Shown: positions 1-10,477 of the stretch, one piece after another
Layout: every line of letters starts with the position of its first letter
How positions within the stretch are numbered: the first letter of the stretch is position 1
Assembly (NCBI RefSeq): GCF_000013085.1
Contig: NC_007643.1
Coordinates: 3,729,501-3,793,500 of the forward strand
DNA: 64,000 nt
Source of the DNA: Rhodospirillum rubrum ATCC 11170
Lineage (GTDB): Bacteria > Pseudomonadota > Alphaproteobacteria > Rhodospirillales > Rhodospirillaceae
Direction: 5' to 3'
Notes under the pieces: model-generated
What the model was told of the DNA's origin: nothing
The model's input: only the letters and a program-made list of their open reading frames with translations
Databases searched by the model: none
Program-made: the position numbers and the translations under genes

Positions 1-1
1 C

Positions 2-1129
2 GTGTCCCATCTGCTCGAACACATGGCCTTCAAGGGCACGCGCAAGCGCAGCGCCCGCCAGATCGCCGAAGAGATCGAAGCGGTCGGCGGCCATCTCAAC
101 GCCTATACCAGCCGCGAGAACACCGCCTATTACGCCCGCGTGCTGCGCGAGGACGAAGACGTGGCGCTCGATATCCTGGGCGACATCCTTCAACATTCGA
201 CCTTCGATCCGACCGAGCTGGGCCGCGAGCGCGAGGTGGTGGTTCAGGAGATCTATCAGGCGATCGATACGCCCGATGACATCATCTTCGATCATTTCCA
301 GGAAACCGCCTTCCCCGATCAGGCACTGGGCCGGCCGGTGCTGGGCACCGAAAAGGTGGTGCGCGGCCTGACCCGCGAGATCGTCGACGGCTATATGCGC
401 GCCCATTACGCGCCCGAGCGCACGGTGGTCGCCGCCGCTGGCCGCATCGATCACGACGCCTTCGTCGCCAAGGTCACCGAGCACTTCTCGGCCCTGCCCG
501 GCCGGGGGATTCCCGCCGAGGAACCCGGTCGCTATGCCGGTGGCGTTTTCCGCGAGGAACGCGACCTTGAACAGGTCCACATCGTTCTGGGATTCGAGGG
601 CATCTGCCACGGCGATGACGATTATTACGCCGCCAGCGTGCTCTCCACCCTGCACGGCGGCGGCATGTCGTCGCGGCTGTTCCAGGAAATCCGCGAGAAC
701 CGGGGGCTGGCCTATTCGATCTACAGCTTCTCGTCGAGCTATCAGGATACCGGGCTTTACGCCATCTACGCCGGAACCAGCGAGAAGGAAGCCGCCGAGC
801 TGATCCCGGTGTTGTGCGACGAGACCGCCCGGCTGGCCGATAGCCTGACCGAGGTCGAGGTGGCCCGCGCCCGCGCCCAGCTCAAGGCCAGCATCCTGAT
901 GGCCCTGGAAAGCACCTCGTCGCGCTGCGAGCAGATGGCCCGCCAGATCCAGGTCTATGGCCGGCCGATCGGCATCGACGAGGTGGTGGCCAAGCTTGAT
1001 GGCGTCACCATCGATCAAGTCGCCGCCTGCGCCCGACGGATCTTTACCCGCCCCCCCACCCTGGCGGCGATCGGACCTTTGGCCGGGGTCGAGGACTACG
1101 ATAAGATCGTCGCCCGCCTGAAGCCGTGA
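2..1129 (+). CDS. M16 family zinc metallopeptidase (processing-peptidase-like), 5' partial
   Basis: This is the C-terminal ~375 residues of an M16 (pitrilysin / mitochondrial processing peptidase beta-like) peptidase; the gene begins before the window. The inverted zinc motif HLLEH lies at the very start (bases 8-22). The third zinc ligand is expected at the Glu of VVVQEI about 76 residues later, which is the family spacing. A second M16 domain follows, with the substrate-binding stretch ENRGLAYSIYSF. Family members are about 420 residues, so roughly 40-45 N-terminal residues are missing. The apparent GTG at base 2 is an internal Val codon, not a start. Likely a cytosolic or periplasmic protease or processing enzyme; the natural substrate cannot be read from sequence. 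Confidence 0.93.
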   Translation: MSHLLEHMAFKGTRKRSARQIAEEIEAVGGHLNAYTSRENTAYYARVLREDEDVALDILGDILQHSTFDPTELGREREVVVQEIYQAIDTPDDIIFDHFQETAFPDQALGRPVLGTEKVVRGLTREIVDGYMRAHYAPERTVVAAAGRIDHDAFVAKVTEHFSALPGRGIPAEEPGRYAGGVFREERDLEQVHIVLGFEGICHGDDDYYAASVLSTLHGGGMSSRLFQEIRENRGLAYSIYSFSSSYQDTGLYAIYAGTSEKEAAELIPVLCDETARLADSLTEVEVARARAQLKASILMALESTSSRCEQMARQIQVYGRPIGIDEVVAKLDGVTIDQVAACARRIFTRPPTLAAIGPLAGVEDYDKIVARLKP

Positions 1130-1157
1130 CAAGATCGTCGCCCGCCTGAAGCCGTGA
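1103..1157 (+). repeat. 28-bp tandem duplication spanning the M16 peptidase stop codon
   Basis: The last 27 bases of the peptidase gene, including its TGA (1103-1129), are repeated exactly at 1131-1157 with a period of 28 bases. The second copy is therefore a non-coding echo of the gene's last codons. It looks like a simple slippage duplication. Confidence 0.9.
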
Positions 1158-1161
1158 TGGA

Positions 1162-1206
1162 AAGGCGGGGAGGAAATGGCCCGAGCGCCGTTTCCTCCCC
1201 GCTTAC
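1162..1206 (+). terminator. Hairpin terminator candidate after the M16 peptidase gene
   Basis: A perfect 12-bp inverted repeat, GCGGGGAGGAAA (1165-1176) against TTTCCTCCCCGC (1191-1202), closes a 14-nt loop just after the peptidase stop. There is no strong U-tract, so termination may be weak or the hairpin may only stabilise the 3' end. Confidence 0.6.
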
Positions 1207-1306
1207 CGATTTGTAATTCCCCGCCCATGGAGTGGCGAGACGGACTGGGGCATTCTATCTGGGTAGGACGGATCCCGACCGCGGACCCCCCACCAACGGA
1301 TAGCCC

Positions 1307-2482
1307 ATGCCCCCACCCCCCGCTTCCCGGCCGCGCCGGCCTTCCCGCCGTACCCTTGTTCTGATCCTTGGCCTTCTCGCCGCCTGCGCTCTCGGCGCCT
1401 GGGCACTCGGCTGGTTCGGCGCCAATGGCGACAAGGCGCCACCGCCGCGCCAGCAGACCGTCGAGTTGGGCAGCGTCGAAAACGCCATCACCGCCGTCGG
1501 CTCGCTCCAGCCCAAAACCTATGTCGATGTCGGCGCCCAGGTCTCGGGCAAGGTCTCCCATCTGCCCGTCGTCATCGGCGACCGGGTGGAAAAGGGCGAT
1601 CTGCTGACCGTCATCGATCCCCGCACCTATGAAGCCCGGGTGCGCACCGACAAGGCGGCTTTGGCCAAGCTGCACGCCGACCGCCGAAAGGCCGAGGCCC
1701 AGCTTGGGCTGTCGCGCCAGCAACGCGCCCGCACCGAACGGCTGTTCCAGGCCAAGGCGACCAGCCAGGATTCCCTGGATTCGGCCCGGACCACCGTTCT
1801 TGTCGATCAGGCGGCGATCGAATCGATCGATGCCCAGATCGAACAGGCCCTGGCCGAGCTTGACGCCGATCAGGCCGATCTTGATTACACCCAGGTCTAT
1901 GCGACGATGAGCGGCACCATTGTGTCGATCGCCGTGGTCGAGGGGCAAACCCTGAACTCGGTGCAATCGGCCCCCGATCTGATGCGCATCGCCGATCTCG
2001 ACACCATGACCGTCAAGGCCGAGGTCGCCGAGGCCGATATCACCGCGATCAAACCCGGCATGCCGGGCTATTTCACCACCCTGGGCGGCGGCGGACGGCG
2101 CTGGCAGGGCACCGTGCGGCTGATCGAGCCGACCCCGGTCACCGACAACGACGTGGTGCTTTATAACGTGCTGATGGATGTGGCCAATCCCGATGGCGCG
2201 CTGATGACCGACATGACCGCCCAGGTCTTTTTCCTCAAGGACCGGGCCGAGAACGTGCCGGTGGTGCCGCTGGCAGCCTTGACGCCGACGGCGACGGCCG
2301 GCACCTGGACGGCCAGCGTGCAGGGCCCGGGCGGCCTGGAACAGCGCACCGTGACCACCGGCGTCGTCAATCGCGCCCTGGCCCAGGTGGTCGACGGGCT
2401 GGCGGTTGGCGACAAGGTGGTGCTGCCGCGCGCCACCCCGGGCGCCACCGCCGGCGGCTTCAAGCCGCCGCCGATGCTTTAG
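1307..2482 (+). CDS. macA: Periplasmic adaptor of MacAB-type efflux system (HlyD/MFP family)
   Basis: 391-residue membrane-fusion protein. After a proline/arginine-rich N-terminus there is one membrane segment (about residues 15-35). Two lipoyl/barrel-sandwich halves (YVDVGAQVSGKV around residue 70; MSGTIVSIAVVEG around 200) flank a long alpha-hairpin coiled coil (about 105-190), and a beta-barrel and membrane-proximal domain close the chain. It is expected to link the inner-membrane ABC transporter encoded next to the outer-membrane channel encoded after that. The three genes lie on one strand with 40-nt and 12-nt gaps, so they form an operon. The family assignment is firm. The substrate is unknown; MacAB systems export macrolides, lipopeptides, heme-like compounds or toxins. 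Confidence 0.92.
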   Translation: MPPPPASRPRRPSRRTLVLILGLLAACALGAWALGWFGANGDKAPPPRQQTVELGSVENAITAVGSLQPKTYVDVGAQVSGKVSHLPVVIGDRVEKGDLLTVIDPRTYEARVRTDKAALAKLHADRRKAEAQLGLSRQQRARTERLFQAKATSQDSLDSARTTVLVDQAAIESIDAQIEQALAELDADQADLDYTQVYATMSGTIVSIAVVEGQTLNSVQSAPDLMRIADLDTMTVKAEVAEADITAIKPGMPGYFTTLGGGGRRWQGTVRLIEPTPVTDNDVVLYNVLMDVANPDGALMTDMTAQVFFLKDRAENVPVVPLAALTPTATAGTWTASVQGPGGLEQRTVTTGVVNRALAQVVDGLAVGDKVVLPRATPGATAGGFKPPPML

Positions 2483-2522
2483 ATCCCACCTTTCAGACCC
2501 CGCCTTTCAGAAAGGTCGCCCC

Positions 2523-4475
<1,953 letters not shown>

Positions 4476-4487
4476 AGGACCCTTGCC

Positions 4488-5873
4488 ATGCGTCCCGCCG
4501 TTTTCCCCGCCGCCCTGGCCCTTTTTCTGGGCGGCTGCTCGCTGGTTCCCGACAGCGAGCGGCCAGCGCTTGCCATGCCGGCGGCCTTCGGCGATGCCGC
4601 TCCGGCGCCCGCCGCCACGCCGTTGGCCGATGCCACATGGTGGCGGCGCTTCGGCTCGCCCGAGCTTTCCGCGCTGATGAGCGACGCGATGACCGGCAAT
4701 CAGGATCTGGAAGCCGCCTTCCGCCGCGTGGCCCAGGCCCGGGCCAGTCTGGCGGGAACCCGCGCCGGCTGGTTCCCGACGCTCAGCGCCAGCAGCAATG
4801 CCAACCGCAGCTTGCACAACACGGCGCGCACCGCCGCCGCCACCGAAAAGACCACCTATGATGTCGGCGGCGATCTGTCGTGGGAGGTCGATCTGTTTGG
4901 CAAGACCCGCGCCAGCGTGCTGTCGGCCGAGGCGACCGCCCAGTCCCAGGCCCTGGCCCGCGACGCCCTGGCGCTGTCCATCCAGGGCGAGGTGGCCACC
5001 GCCTATGTCACCGCCCTGGCCGCCAAGGACCGGCTGGCGATCGCCCGGGAAAATCTGGCGACGGCCCGCGAAATCCTGGCGCTGATCGAAACCCAGGTGA
5101 GCATCGGATCGCAAGCGCCGCTCGAACAGGCCCAGCAACGCTCGACCGTCGCCGGGATCGAGGCCAGCCTGCCGCAGTTGGAAGCCGATCTGGCGGCGGC
5201 GCAGACCTCCCTCGCCGTGCTGTTGGGCCGCGCCCCCCAGGGCTTCCGCATCCAGGCCCCGGGGCTGAACGCCCTGGCCTTGCCGGCCATCGCGCCCGGC
5301 CAACCCTCCGACCTTCTCGAACGCCGCCCCGATATCCGCGAGGCCGAGGCCACCCTGATCGCCGCCAATGCCGATATCGGCGCCGCCCGCTCCGCCTTCT
5401 TTCCCACCCTGACCCTGTCGGCCAGCGCCTCGCTAAGCGGCGCCTTGAGCGGCGGAACGACAACGGCGGGGTCGCTGGCCGGCAACCTGTTGGGCACCAT
5501 CTTCGATGCCGGCAAGCGCGAGGCCGATCTGGAAGTCGCCCGCCAGCGCTGGGCCGAACTGGCCGCCACTTATCGCACCACGGTGCTGACGGCCTTAAAG
5601 GAGGCCGAGGACGCCCTGGTGACCGAAGACACCGGGGCGCGGCGCGAGGTGGCCCTGGCCGAGGCGGTGGTCCAATCGACCGAGGCGCTGCGCATCGCCC
5701 GCACCCAGTATCAGGTGGGCGACGGCGATTTCCTGGCCGTGCTCACCGCCCAGCAAACCGTTCTGTCCTCGCGCGATTCCCTGGCCCAGGCCCGGGGGGA
5801 CCGCTTCCAGTCGGCGATCGATCTGGTCAAGGCCCTGGGCAGCGGCTGGCGCGAACCTACAGCTTCCCCTTGA
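4488..5873 (+). CDS. NodT/OprM-family outer-membrane efflux lipoprotein
   Basis: 461 residues. A lipoprotein signal peptide ends in LGGC, making Cys17 the lipidated residue. Two repeated TolC-like outer-membrane efflux halves with long amphipathic helices follow (for example WWRRFGSPELSALM near the start and ARTQYQVGDGDFLAVLTAQQ near the end). It provides the exit duct for the MacAB pump encoded 12 nt upstream. Its last 17 bases overlap the 3' end of the convergent zinc-ribbon gene. The NodT subfamily assignment rests on general resemblance. Confidence 0.92.
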   Translation: MRPAVFPAALALFLGGCSLVPDSERPALAMPAAFGDAAPAPAATPLADATWWRRFGSPELSALMSDAMTGNQDLEAAFRRVAQARASLAGTRAGWFPTLSASSNANRSLHNTARTAAATEKTTYDVGGDLSWEVDLFGKTRASVLSAEATAQSQALARDALALSIQGEVATAYVTALAAKDRLAIARENLATAREILALIETQVSIGSQAPLEQAQQRSTVAGIEASLPQLEADLAAAQTSLAVLLGRAPQGFRIQAPGLNALALPAIAPGQPSDLLERRPDIREAEATLIAANADIGAARSAFFPTLTLSASASLSGALSGGTTTAGSLAGNLLGTIFDAGKREADLEVARQRWAELAATYRTTVLTALKEAEDALVTEDTGARREVALAEAVVQSTEALRIARTQYQVGDGDFLAVLTAQQTVLSSRDSLAQARGDRFQSAIDLVKALGSGWREPTASP

Positions 5874-6090
5874 TCTCCGACTTGGAGTAATTGCTGAAAT
5901 GCCCCTCGCGGGCGGCCTGCTGGCGGAACTTGGCAAGCTTGCCCGACGAGGTGGACGGCGCCGCCGTCCGCCCGAGCAGACGTTCGGGCTCGGTCGCCCC
6001 GCACTGCGGGCAAACCGCCGTCTCCGACAGGCCGAGCAAAACCTCGAACTCCGCGTTACACGCCGGGCAATGGTAGGAATAAAGCGGCAT
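5857..6090 (-). CDS. FmdB-family zinc-ribbon protein
   Basis: 77-residue protein starting MPLYSYHCPACNAEF, with a second CPQC pair about 20 residues later. This gives a four-cysteine zinc ribbon typical of the FmdB/CxxC_CxxC_SSSS family, and the Ser/Thr-rich tail STSSGKLAKF is also typical. The ATG at 6090 is preceded by AGGAGA at suitable spacing; upstream in-frame ATGs lack one. The 3' end overlaps the efflux lipoprotein gene tail-to-tail by 17 bases. FmdB was first named as a putative regulator of formamidase genes, but the family's role is not established. Confidence 0.85.
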   Translation of the reverse strand: MPLYSYHCPACNAEFEVLLGLSETAVCPQCGATEPERLLGRTAAPSTSSGKLAKFRQQAAREGHFSNYSKSEIKGKL

Positions 6091-6201
6091 CTCCGACATC
6101 TCCTGAAAAAAAGAACAGTAACGCATAAAATTGCGGGCATTCGCGCTGCGCCACAGAGCGAAAGTCGGCTTCAGGCCCCTTCGGCCAAGACTCAAGGCCT
6201 A

Positions 6202-6252
6202 GGGCGGCGATGGCGCCGAAAACCGGTGTTCCCTTTTCCGCCCGCCGCTCTC
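6202..6252. repeat. Dispersed palindromic intergenic repeat, copy A
   Basis: A 51-bp element beginning GGGCGGCGATGG and ending CGCCGCTCTC, with the inner block CCGAAAACCGG opposite CCCTTTTCCG. It aligns over its full length with 34636-34686 and shares the GGAAAACCG core with copies near 28565 and 46486. It lies between the zinc-ribbon gene and the toxin gene. It can fold on either strand and resembles a REP-type element. Confidence 0.75.
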
Positions 6253-6257
6253 AATCC

Positions 6258-6548
6258 TTAGCCCATGATACGCTGAAAATCCCTCGCGCCGTGTAACACG
6301 CGAACAACCCGCACCTCGTCCCCGTCTTCGATAAAGAAGATCAGGTACCGCCCATGCCGCGCCGAGCGCAGGCCCTCGTGCAACTCGTCACGCGTTGGGA
6401 AGCTGGCGGGACGGTCTGCCGCCTGGATCATCCGAGCTTCAATTTCGGCCACAAACGATGCCGCGCGCTCCGGATTGTCCAGCGCGATGAAGTCGCCGAT
6501 TTCGATGAGATCCAGCCGGGCGGCGGGCAGAATGACCAAGCGCGGCAC
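6258..6548 (-). CDS. parE: RelE/ParE-superfamily toxin
   Basis: 96 residues, reading MPRLVILPAARLDLIEIGDFIA, with the C-terminal YLIFFIEDGDEVRVVRVLHGARD that is characteristic of ParE/RelE toxins (beta strands then a conserved H-x-R/A-R-D). Start is GTG, two bases after the antitoxin stop, so the pair is translationally coupled. ParE members poison DNA gyrase and RelE members cleave mRNA. The helix-rich N-terminus and the CopG/ParD partner favour ParE, but the target is inferred. Confidence 0.88.
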   Translation of the reverse strand: MPRLVILPAARLDLIEIGDFIALDNPERAASFVAEIEARMIQAADRPASFPTRDELHEGLRSARHGRYLIFFIEDGDEVRVVRVLHGARDFQRIMG

Positions 6549-6550
6549 GG

Positions 6551-6814
6551 TCAGGACTTGGCGGCATAGCGCGCGCGCAACTCGGCGAACACCTGATCGG
6601 CCGGGATGCCCGGGCCGCTATCCAGCCCCGCCTTGATCGCCGCCCGCACGGTTTCCAGGTCAGGGCGTTGCGCGTCGCGACGCCCCATCCAGTCGCGCAA
6701 GGCCTCGCGAACGACCTCGCTGGTCGATGCGTATTCTCCGCCCGCGACCGTCTGGCGCAACGCCTCGGCCAGGTCCTTGGGCATTGTGATGGTCATTCGT
6801 TCGACGGCGGGCAT
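6551..6814 (-). CDS. parD: ParD/CopG-family ribbon-helix-helix antitoxin
   Basis: 87 residues. The ribbon-helix-helix MTITMPKDLAEALRQTV is followed by GGEYASTSEVVREALRDW, the standard ParD N-terminus. The acidic/helical C-terminus would wrap the toxin. The start at 6814 is chosen because GGAG lies 7 nt upstream; a longer frame to 6838 and a shorter start at 6796 exist. It should bind its own promoter, probably at the direct repeats just upstream, and neutralise the toxin encoded 2 nt downstream. Confidence 0.9.
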   Translation of the reverse strand: MPAVERMTITMPKDLAEALRQTVAGGEYASTSEVVREALRDWMGRRDAQRPDLETVRAAIKAGLDSGPGIPADQVFAELRARYAAKS

Positions 6815-6834
6815 GGGGGCACTCCAATCGGGAA

Positions 6835-6850
6835 GCATACGTTGGCATAC
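6835..6850 (-). promoter_or_regulatory. Candidate antitoxin operator: two direct repeats spaced one helical turn
   Basis: On the minus strand GTATGC occurs twice with a 10-bp period (6845-6850 and 6835-6840), about 20 bp upstream of the antitoxin start. Ribbon-helix-helix antitoxins bind short repeats in this position. No binding evidence is available. Confidence 0.45.
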
Positions 6851-7055
6851 TTATGGTGCTTTCACCATCGATCCAGCCCCTTCCCCCTCGGTCCGATCGT
6901 CATGAGAAAGCGGGAACCCGATCCTCGGCGCCGCGGAGTCGAGACCCTTGCGAATCGGCGCTTAGCGGTGGTACCTCGGTTTGCAAACAAGCTTTAATTC
7001 CCCAAACTCCGGGGTCCGTTGGCCAATGACGCAAGCAAAATGAGGAACGTGTACT

Positions 7056-8393
7056 GTGATCGATATTGAGTTCCATAAGGAAGAGCGGATCGATGCTCTG
7101 GGCCTTAACGCCGAAGCCCGCTCGCTGCTTCGTGAAATTCAGCCCCTGGCCGCCGCCTGCATCGACCGGGCCCTTGATGGCGCCTATGACCGCATGCAGC
7201 GCTATCCCGACTCGCGCCGCGCCTTTGACGGGGTGGACATCGCCCAAGCCAAGCGGGTGCAGCGTCAGCATTGGCTTGAAGACGTGCTGTCGCCCGAGCC
7301 CACCGACTCCCAATTCGCCAATGCCATCTTATTGGCCCAAGGACGCCAGAAATCGGGGTTGGCCCTGCGCTGGTACTTCGTGTTCTTCATGGCGATCCTC
7401 GATGGCCTGATCGAGGGGATCACCCCGGCTTATCGCCGCAAACCCGAGCGGCTGAGCAAGGCGATCTCGGTGCTGACGCGGGCGGTCTTCTTCGATCTCG
7501 ACCTGTTCACCGCCGTTTACGTGGCGGCGGCGGAAGGGGCGGCGGCAAGCGAACTCAACCGACAGGCCGACGCCTTCGAGGCGCAGGTTTCCGATATGGT
7601 CAAGGCGGTCGCCGCCTCGATCGCCGAGGTTCAAGACACGGCCAGAACGATGACCGCCGTCGCCGACCAGACCCAAGCCCAGGCGCTCACCGCCCTGACG
7701 GCCGGCGACGAGGCCGGGGCCAATGCCCAGACCGTGGCCGCCGCCACCGAGCAACTCAGCGCCTCGATCATCGAGATCGGCCGTCAGGTCGGCCAGTCGA
7801 CGCGGATTTCGGGCGAGGCGGTGACGGCGGCGCGCGATACCGACCACTTGGTTCAGGGACTGGCCGAGGTGGCGCGAAAGATCGGCGACGTGGTCAAGCT
7901 GATCAATTCGATCGCCAGCCAAACCAACCTTCTGGCGCTGAACGCCACCATCGAGGCGGCGCGGGCCGGCGAGGCCGGGCGCGGCTTCGCCGTGGTCGCC
8001 GGCGAAGTCAAGAACCTCGCAAATCAGACGGCGAAGGCCACCGAGGAAATCTCGGGCCAGATCGCCGCCGTGCAGAAGGCCACCCAGGGCGCGGTCGGCG
8101 CCATTCGCGGCATCGGCGCCACCATCACCGAGGTCAGTGCGATCACCGCGGCGATCGCCGCCGCCGTCGATCAGCAGCGCGCCGCCACCGAGGAAATCGC
8201 CCGCAGCGTGCAACAGGTGGCGCAGAGCAGCGCCCTCGCCACCAAGGGAATGACCACGGTGACCCAGGCGGCCGAAGAGACCGGCGGCGCGGCGCGCCAG
8301 CTTCGTGACGGCCTCGACGGCCTGGGTCACAAATCGGCGCGCCTAACCACCCAGGTCGATGATTTCCTGGGGCGAATCCGCCAGCGCGGTTAG
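7056..8393 (+). CDS. Soluble globin-fold (protoglobin-like) methyl-accepting chemotaxis protein
   Basis: 445 residues with no membrane segment. Residues 1-165 follow the globin-coupled sensor pattern ([12 protein letters not shown], then QHWLEDVLS, then [15 protein letters not shown]). Residues about 185-440 are a standard MCP signalling domain with the hairpin tip [20 protein letters not shown]. In heme-binding globin sensors a proximal His precedes the GL..WY motif by four residues; here that position is Arg97 (GRQKSG), so heme binding is doubtful. It probably feeds a CheA/CheW array from the cytoplasm. No che genes are nearby. The upstream 240 bp are AT-richer than the coding regions and should hold its promoter. 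Confidence 0.88.
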   Translation: MIDIEFHKEERIDALGLNAEARSLLREIQPLAAACIDRALDGAYDRMQRYPDSRRAFDGVDIAQAKRVQRQHWLEDVLSPEPTDSQFANAILLAQGRQKSGLALRWYFVFFMAILDGLIEGITPAYRRKPERLSKAISVLTRAVFFDLDLFTAVYVAAAEGAAASELNRQADAFEAQVSDMVKAVAASIAEVQDTARTMTAVADQTQAQALTALTAGDEAGANAQTVAAATEQLSASIIEIGRQVGQSTRISGEAVTAARDTDHLVQGLAEVARKIGDVVKLINSIASQTNLLALNATIEAARAGEAGRGFAVVAGEVKNLANQTAKATEEISGQIAAVQKATQGAVGAIRGIGATITEVSAITAAIAAAVDQQRAATEEIARSVQQVAQSSALATKGMTTVTQAAEETGGAARQLRDGLDGLGHKSARLTTQVDDFLGRIRQRG

Positions 8394-8436
8394 CGACTCA
8401 GCGTCGCGCTCCGGGTCGGAGCGCTCGGGATTTGTT

Positions 8437-8886
8437 CTAATCCTCAAAGGAGCTCATCGCCTTGAGAAGGGCGATGAAGCTTTGGCGCATCCCGTCATCG
8501 GGCAGCGCCCAAAAGGCCTGGGCCAGGTCCAGGCTTTGGGTCAGGCGCAACGGATCGGGCGGGGCGCTCCCGCCTTGGGCCAAGCGCCCCATGTCCTCGG
8601 CCAAAGCCCCGTCATGCCGGGGATCGCCGCGCTCCAGATCACTGAAAAAATAATCGATGGGAACCGCCAGCGCCTTGGCGATGTCATAGAGCCGGCTGGC
8701 GCTGATCCGGTTGCGGCCGCGTTCGTATTTCTGGATTTGCTGGAAAGAGACGCCGATTCGGCGCGCCAGGGTTTCCTGGTCAAGGATCAGGGCGGTCCGA
8801 CGCTGACGGACCCTTTGACCGACATGGGCGTCCACATGATGGATGGTGCGGGTATCGCTCTCGGGCATCGTTTCTCGACCATTCAT
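8437..8886 (-). CDS. XRE-family transcriptional regulator
   Basis: 149 residues. An N-terminal helix-turn-helix (VGQRVRQRRTALILDQETLA, then IGVSFQQIQKYERGRNRIS) places it in the Cro/C1 family. The C-terminal half has no recognised sensor domain. This solo HTH type is common in alphaproteobacteria, often as a regulator of unknown target. ATG at 8886 is the longest start; ATG at 8868 (MPESDTRTIHH) has a slightly better GAG-type ribosome site. Confidence 0.82.
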   Translation of the reverse strand: MNGRETMPESDTRTIHHVDAHVGQRVRQRRTALILDQETLARRIGVSFQQIQKYERGRNRISASRLYDIAKALAVPIDYFFSDLERGDPRHDGALAEDMGRLAQGGSAPPDPLRLTQSLDLAQAFWALPDDGMRQSFIALLKAMSSFED

Positions 8887-9070
8887 GACTGGAGGAATAG
8901 CCGGAGGCTTGCGTGATCCAACCGGCCGGAGCCGCAGATTGTTCCCCCAAGCGGGCTACAACCTTACCTCTCACAATCTTGAAAAATACCGAGAAACGAG
9001 CACTCCGTCGAGTGCTGGTTTATATTCCGATAAACACCACCTATGGGTGTAAGTTTTACCCACCGGCAAA
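8887..9070. other. AT-rich intergenic region upstream of the XRE regulator
   Basis: No gene is seen. It contains a perfect 7-bp inverted repeat AGCACTC-CGTC-GAGTGCT at 8999-9016, and ACACC facing GGTGT around 9034-9051. Both are plausible operator-like sites for the regulator transcribed away on the minus strand. No convincing -35/-10 pair was identified. Confidence 0.5.
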
Positions 9071-9104
9071 TAAAAACGGGACTCCGCGGTTTGGCGAAGT
9101 CCCG
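9071..9104 (-). terminator. Intrinsic terminator of the F0 ATP synthase operon
   Basis: Read on the minus strand, CGGGACT pairs with AGTCCCG (9077-9104), extendable by about four further pairs. It is followed immediately by TTTTTATT. It lies about 190 nt beyond the stop of the last operon gene. Confidence 0.8.
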
Positions 9105-9194
9105 TTGGGAAAAGGTTCGGGGCCGTCTGATCTGGGGTCGTCTGAATCGAACCGCCGCGCAGCAGGTTTCTTGGGCCGCGCGATGATAAAATCA

Positions 9195-9234
9195 AAAGCG
9201 GCGCGCGGTGACCAAGGTCTCCACACGCCGCTTT
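9195..9234 (-). terminator. Upstream hairpin in the tandem terminator region after the b subunit gene
   Basis: AAAGCGGCG at 9195-9203 is complementary to CGCCGCTTT at 9226-9234. On the minus strand a run TTTTGATTTTATC follows. With the stronger hairpin at 9077-9104 it would form a double terminator. Confidence 0.6.
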
Positions 9235-9295
9235 AGCATCTTGATCGGGAAGCCACTCGTCGTCGGACCCGGATCACCAGCCCCCGGGATTGGCC

Positions 9296-9844
9296 TTAGT
9301 GCAGCTTGCCCGGCAGGTCGGCGATCGCCGCGTCGATCAGGCGGTTCTGATCGGCCTTGGCCAGCGACCCGGCCATCAAGGAGCGCGCGGCGGAGACGGC
9401 GACATCGACGGCTTCGTTGCGCACCTGGGCCAGGGCCTGGGCCTCGGCCTGGGCGATGCGATCGACGGCCTGCTGTTCGCGGCGGCGGATCGAGGCCTCG
9501 AGATCGGCTTCGGCCTTGGCGCGCAGACGGGCGGCCTCATCCTTGGCGTGGCGAATGATCTCGTCGGCTTCCTTCATCGCGTCGCGCTGGCGGCGCTGGT
9601 ACTCGGCCAGCAGCGCCTGGGCGTCGTCGCGCAGCTTGCGGGCCTCGTCGAGCTTGGCCTTGACCGCGGCACCCCGACCGTCCAGGGCCCCAAGGATCTT
9701 GTTCTTGGCCTTGATATAAACAAAGCCGACGACCATCAGGAAGGCGATGGAGACCCAGAAGGCCGGATCGGCGAACAGGCCGCCGTGGCTGGCGGCTTCC
9801 CCACCGTGCTCGGCGGTCTCGGCGGCGAGAGCGAGGGAGATCAT
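9296..9844 (-). CDS. atpF: F0F1 ATP synthase subunit b
   Basis: 182 residues. A short periplasmic N-terminus leads to one membrane helix (FWVSIAFLMVVGFVYIKA, about residues 29-46), followed by a long charged alpha-helical stalk (AALKAKLDEARKLRDDAQ-like heptads) ending near LPGKLH. It forms the peripheral stalk as a heterodimer with the b' subunit encoded 5 bp upstream. It is the last gene of the operon and is followed by tandem hairpin terminators. The paired b/b' genes are typical of photosynthetic bacteria and alphaproteobacteria. Confidence 0.96.
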   Translation of the reverse strand: MISLALAAETAEHGGEAASHGGLFADPAFWVSIAFLMVVGFVYIKAKNKILGALDGRGAAVKAKLDEARKLRDDAQALLAEYQRRQRDAMKEADEIIRHAKDEAARLRAKAEADLEASIRRREQQAVDRIAQAEAQALAQVRNEAVDVAVSAARSLMAGSLAKADQNRLIDAAIADLPGKLH

Positions 9845-9849
9845 CGGCC

Positions 9850-10335
9850 TTACTCCTTGATCGCGGCGGCGACGGCGGCGGTGAGCGCGGCATCGTCGAC
9901 GCGCAGCCCGGCGAGCTTGCCGACTATATCGCTGGCGACCGCGCCGGCCACTTCGCGCACGTGGGTCAGGGCTTCGTCGCGGGCCTGAACGATGCGGGCC
10001 TCGCCGTCCTTGATCCGGGTGTTGAGAGCCTTGGCGACCTCGGCGTTGCGCGCCTCGGCGGCCTTGGCGGCGGCCTCGGTCACGGCGCGGATTTCGTCAT
10101 GGGCACGGGCCCGGGCTTCGGCCAGGGCCGTTTCGTAGGCGGCGATGGCGGCTTCGGTCTCGGCCTTCAGGGCTTCGGCCTGCTTCAGGTCGTCGTTGAT
10201 CAGCCGCTGGCGCTGTTCAAGCACCTCGGCCAAACGGGGAATGGCCAACCGGCTCATCACGAAATACATCGCGACAAGGGCGATCACCAACCAGACGATC
10301 TGCGAAGGGAAGGACGAAGGATCGAATTGAGGCAT
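9850..10335 (-). CDS. atpG: F0F1 ATP synthase subunit b' (second peripheral stalk subunit)
   Basis: 161 residues: MPQFDPSSFPSQIVWLVIAL gives one N-terminal membrane helix (about 11-30), then a coiled-coil stalk rich in Ala/Glu/Lys/Arg. It precedes the b gene with a 5-bp gap. The symbol atpG for b' follows R. rubrum usage (also called atpF'); it is not the gamma subunit. A 217-bp spacer with strong secondary structure separates it from the c subunit gene. Confidence 0.95.
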   Translation of the reverse strand: MPQFDPSSFPSQIVWLVIALVAMYFVMSRLAIPRLAEVLEQRQRLINDDLKQAEALKAETEAAIAAYETALAEARARAHDEIRAVTEAAAKAAEARNAEVAKALNTRIKDGEARIVQARDEALTHVREVAGAVASDIVGKLAGLRVDDAALTAAVAAAIKE

Positions 10336-10477
10336 GGAACGGGCTCCCGCGTCGCATACGAGGGCGCAGACGAACCGGCCTTGACGGTCCCTTCCAAGGA
10401 AGGAACATCATCACCCCCCGCGAGAGGGTCGATGGCCGGACGCCCACGATAGACAGGCAGACTGCCACGCGCGGCGG

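Noticed and set aside
534-803. Alternative-frame open reading frame inside the M16 peptidase gene
   Set aside because: High-GC shadow frame with Arg/Ala/Pro/Ser-rich low-complexity translation and no ribosome site.
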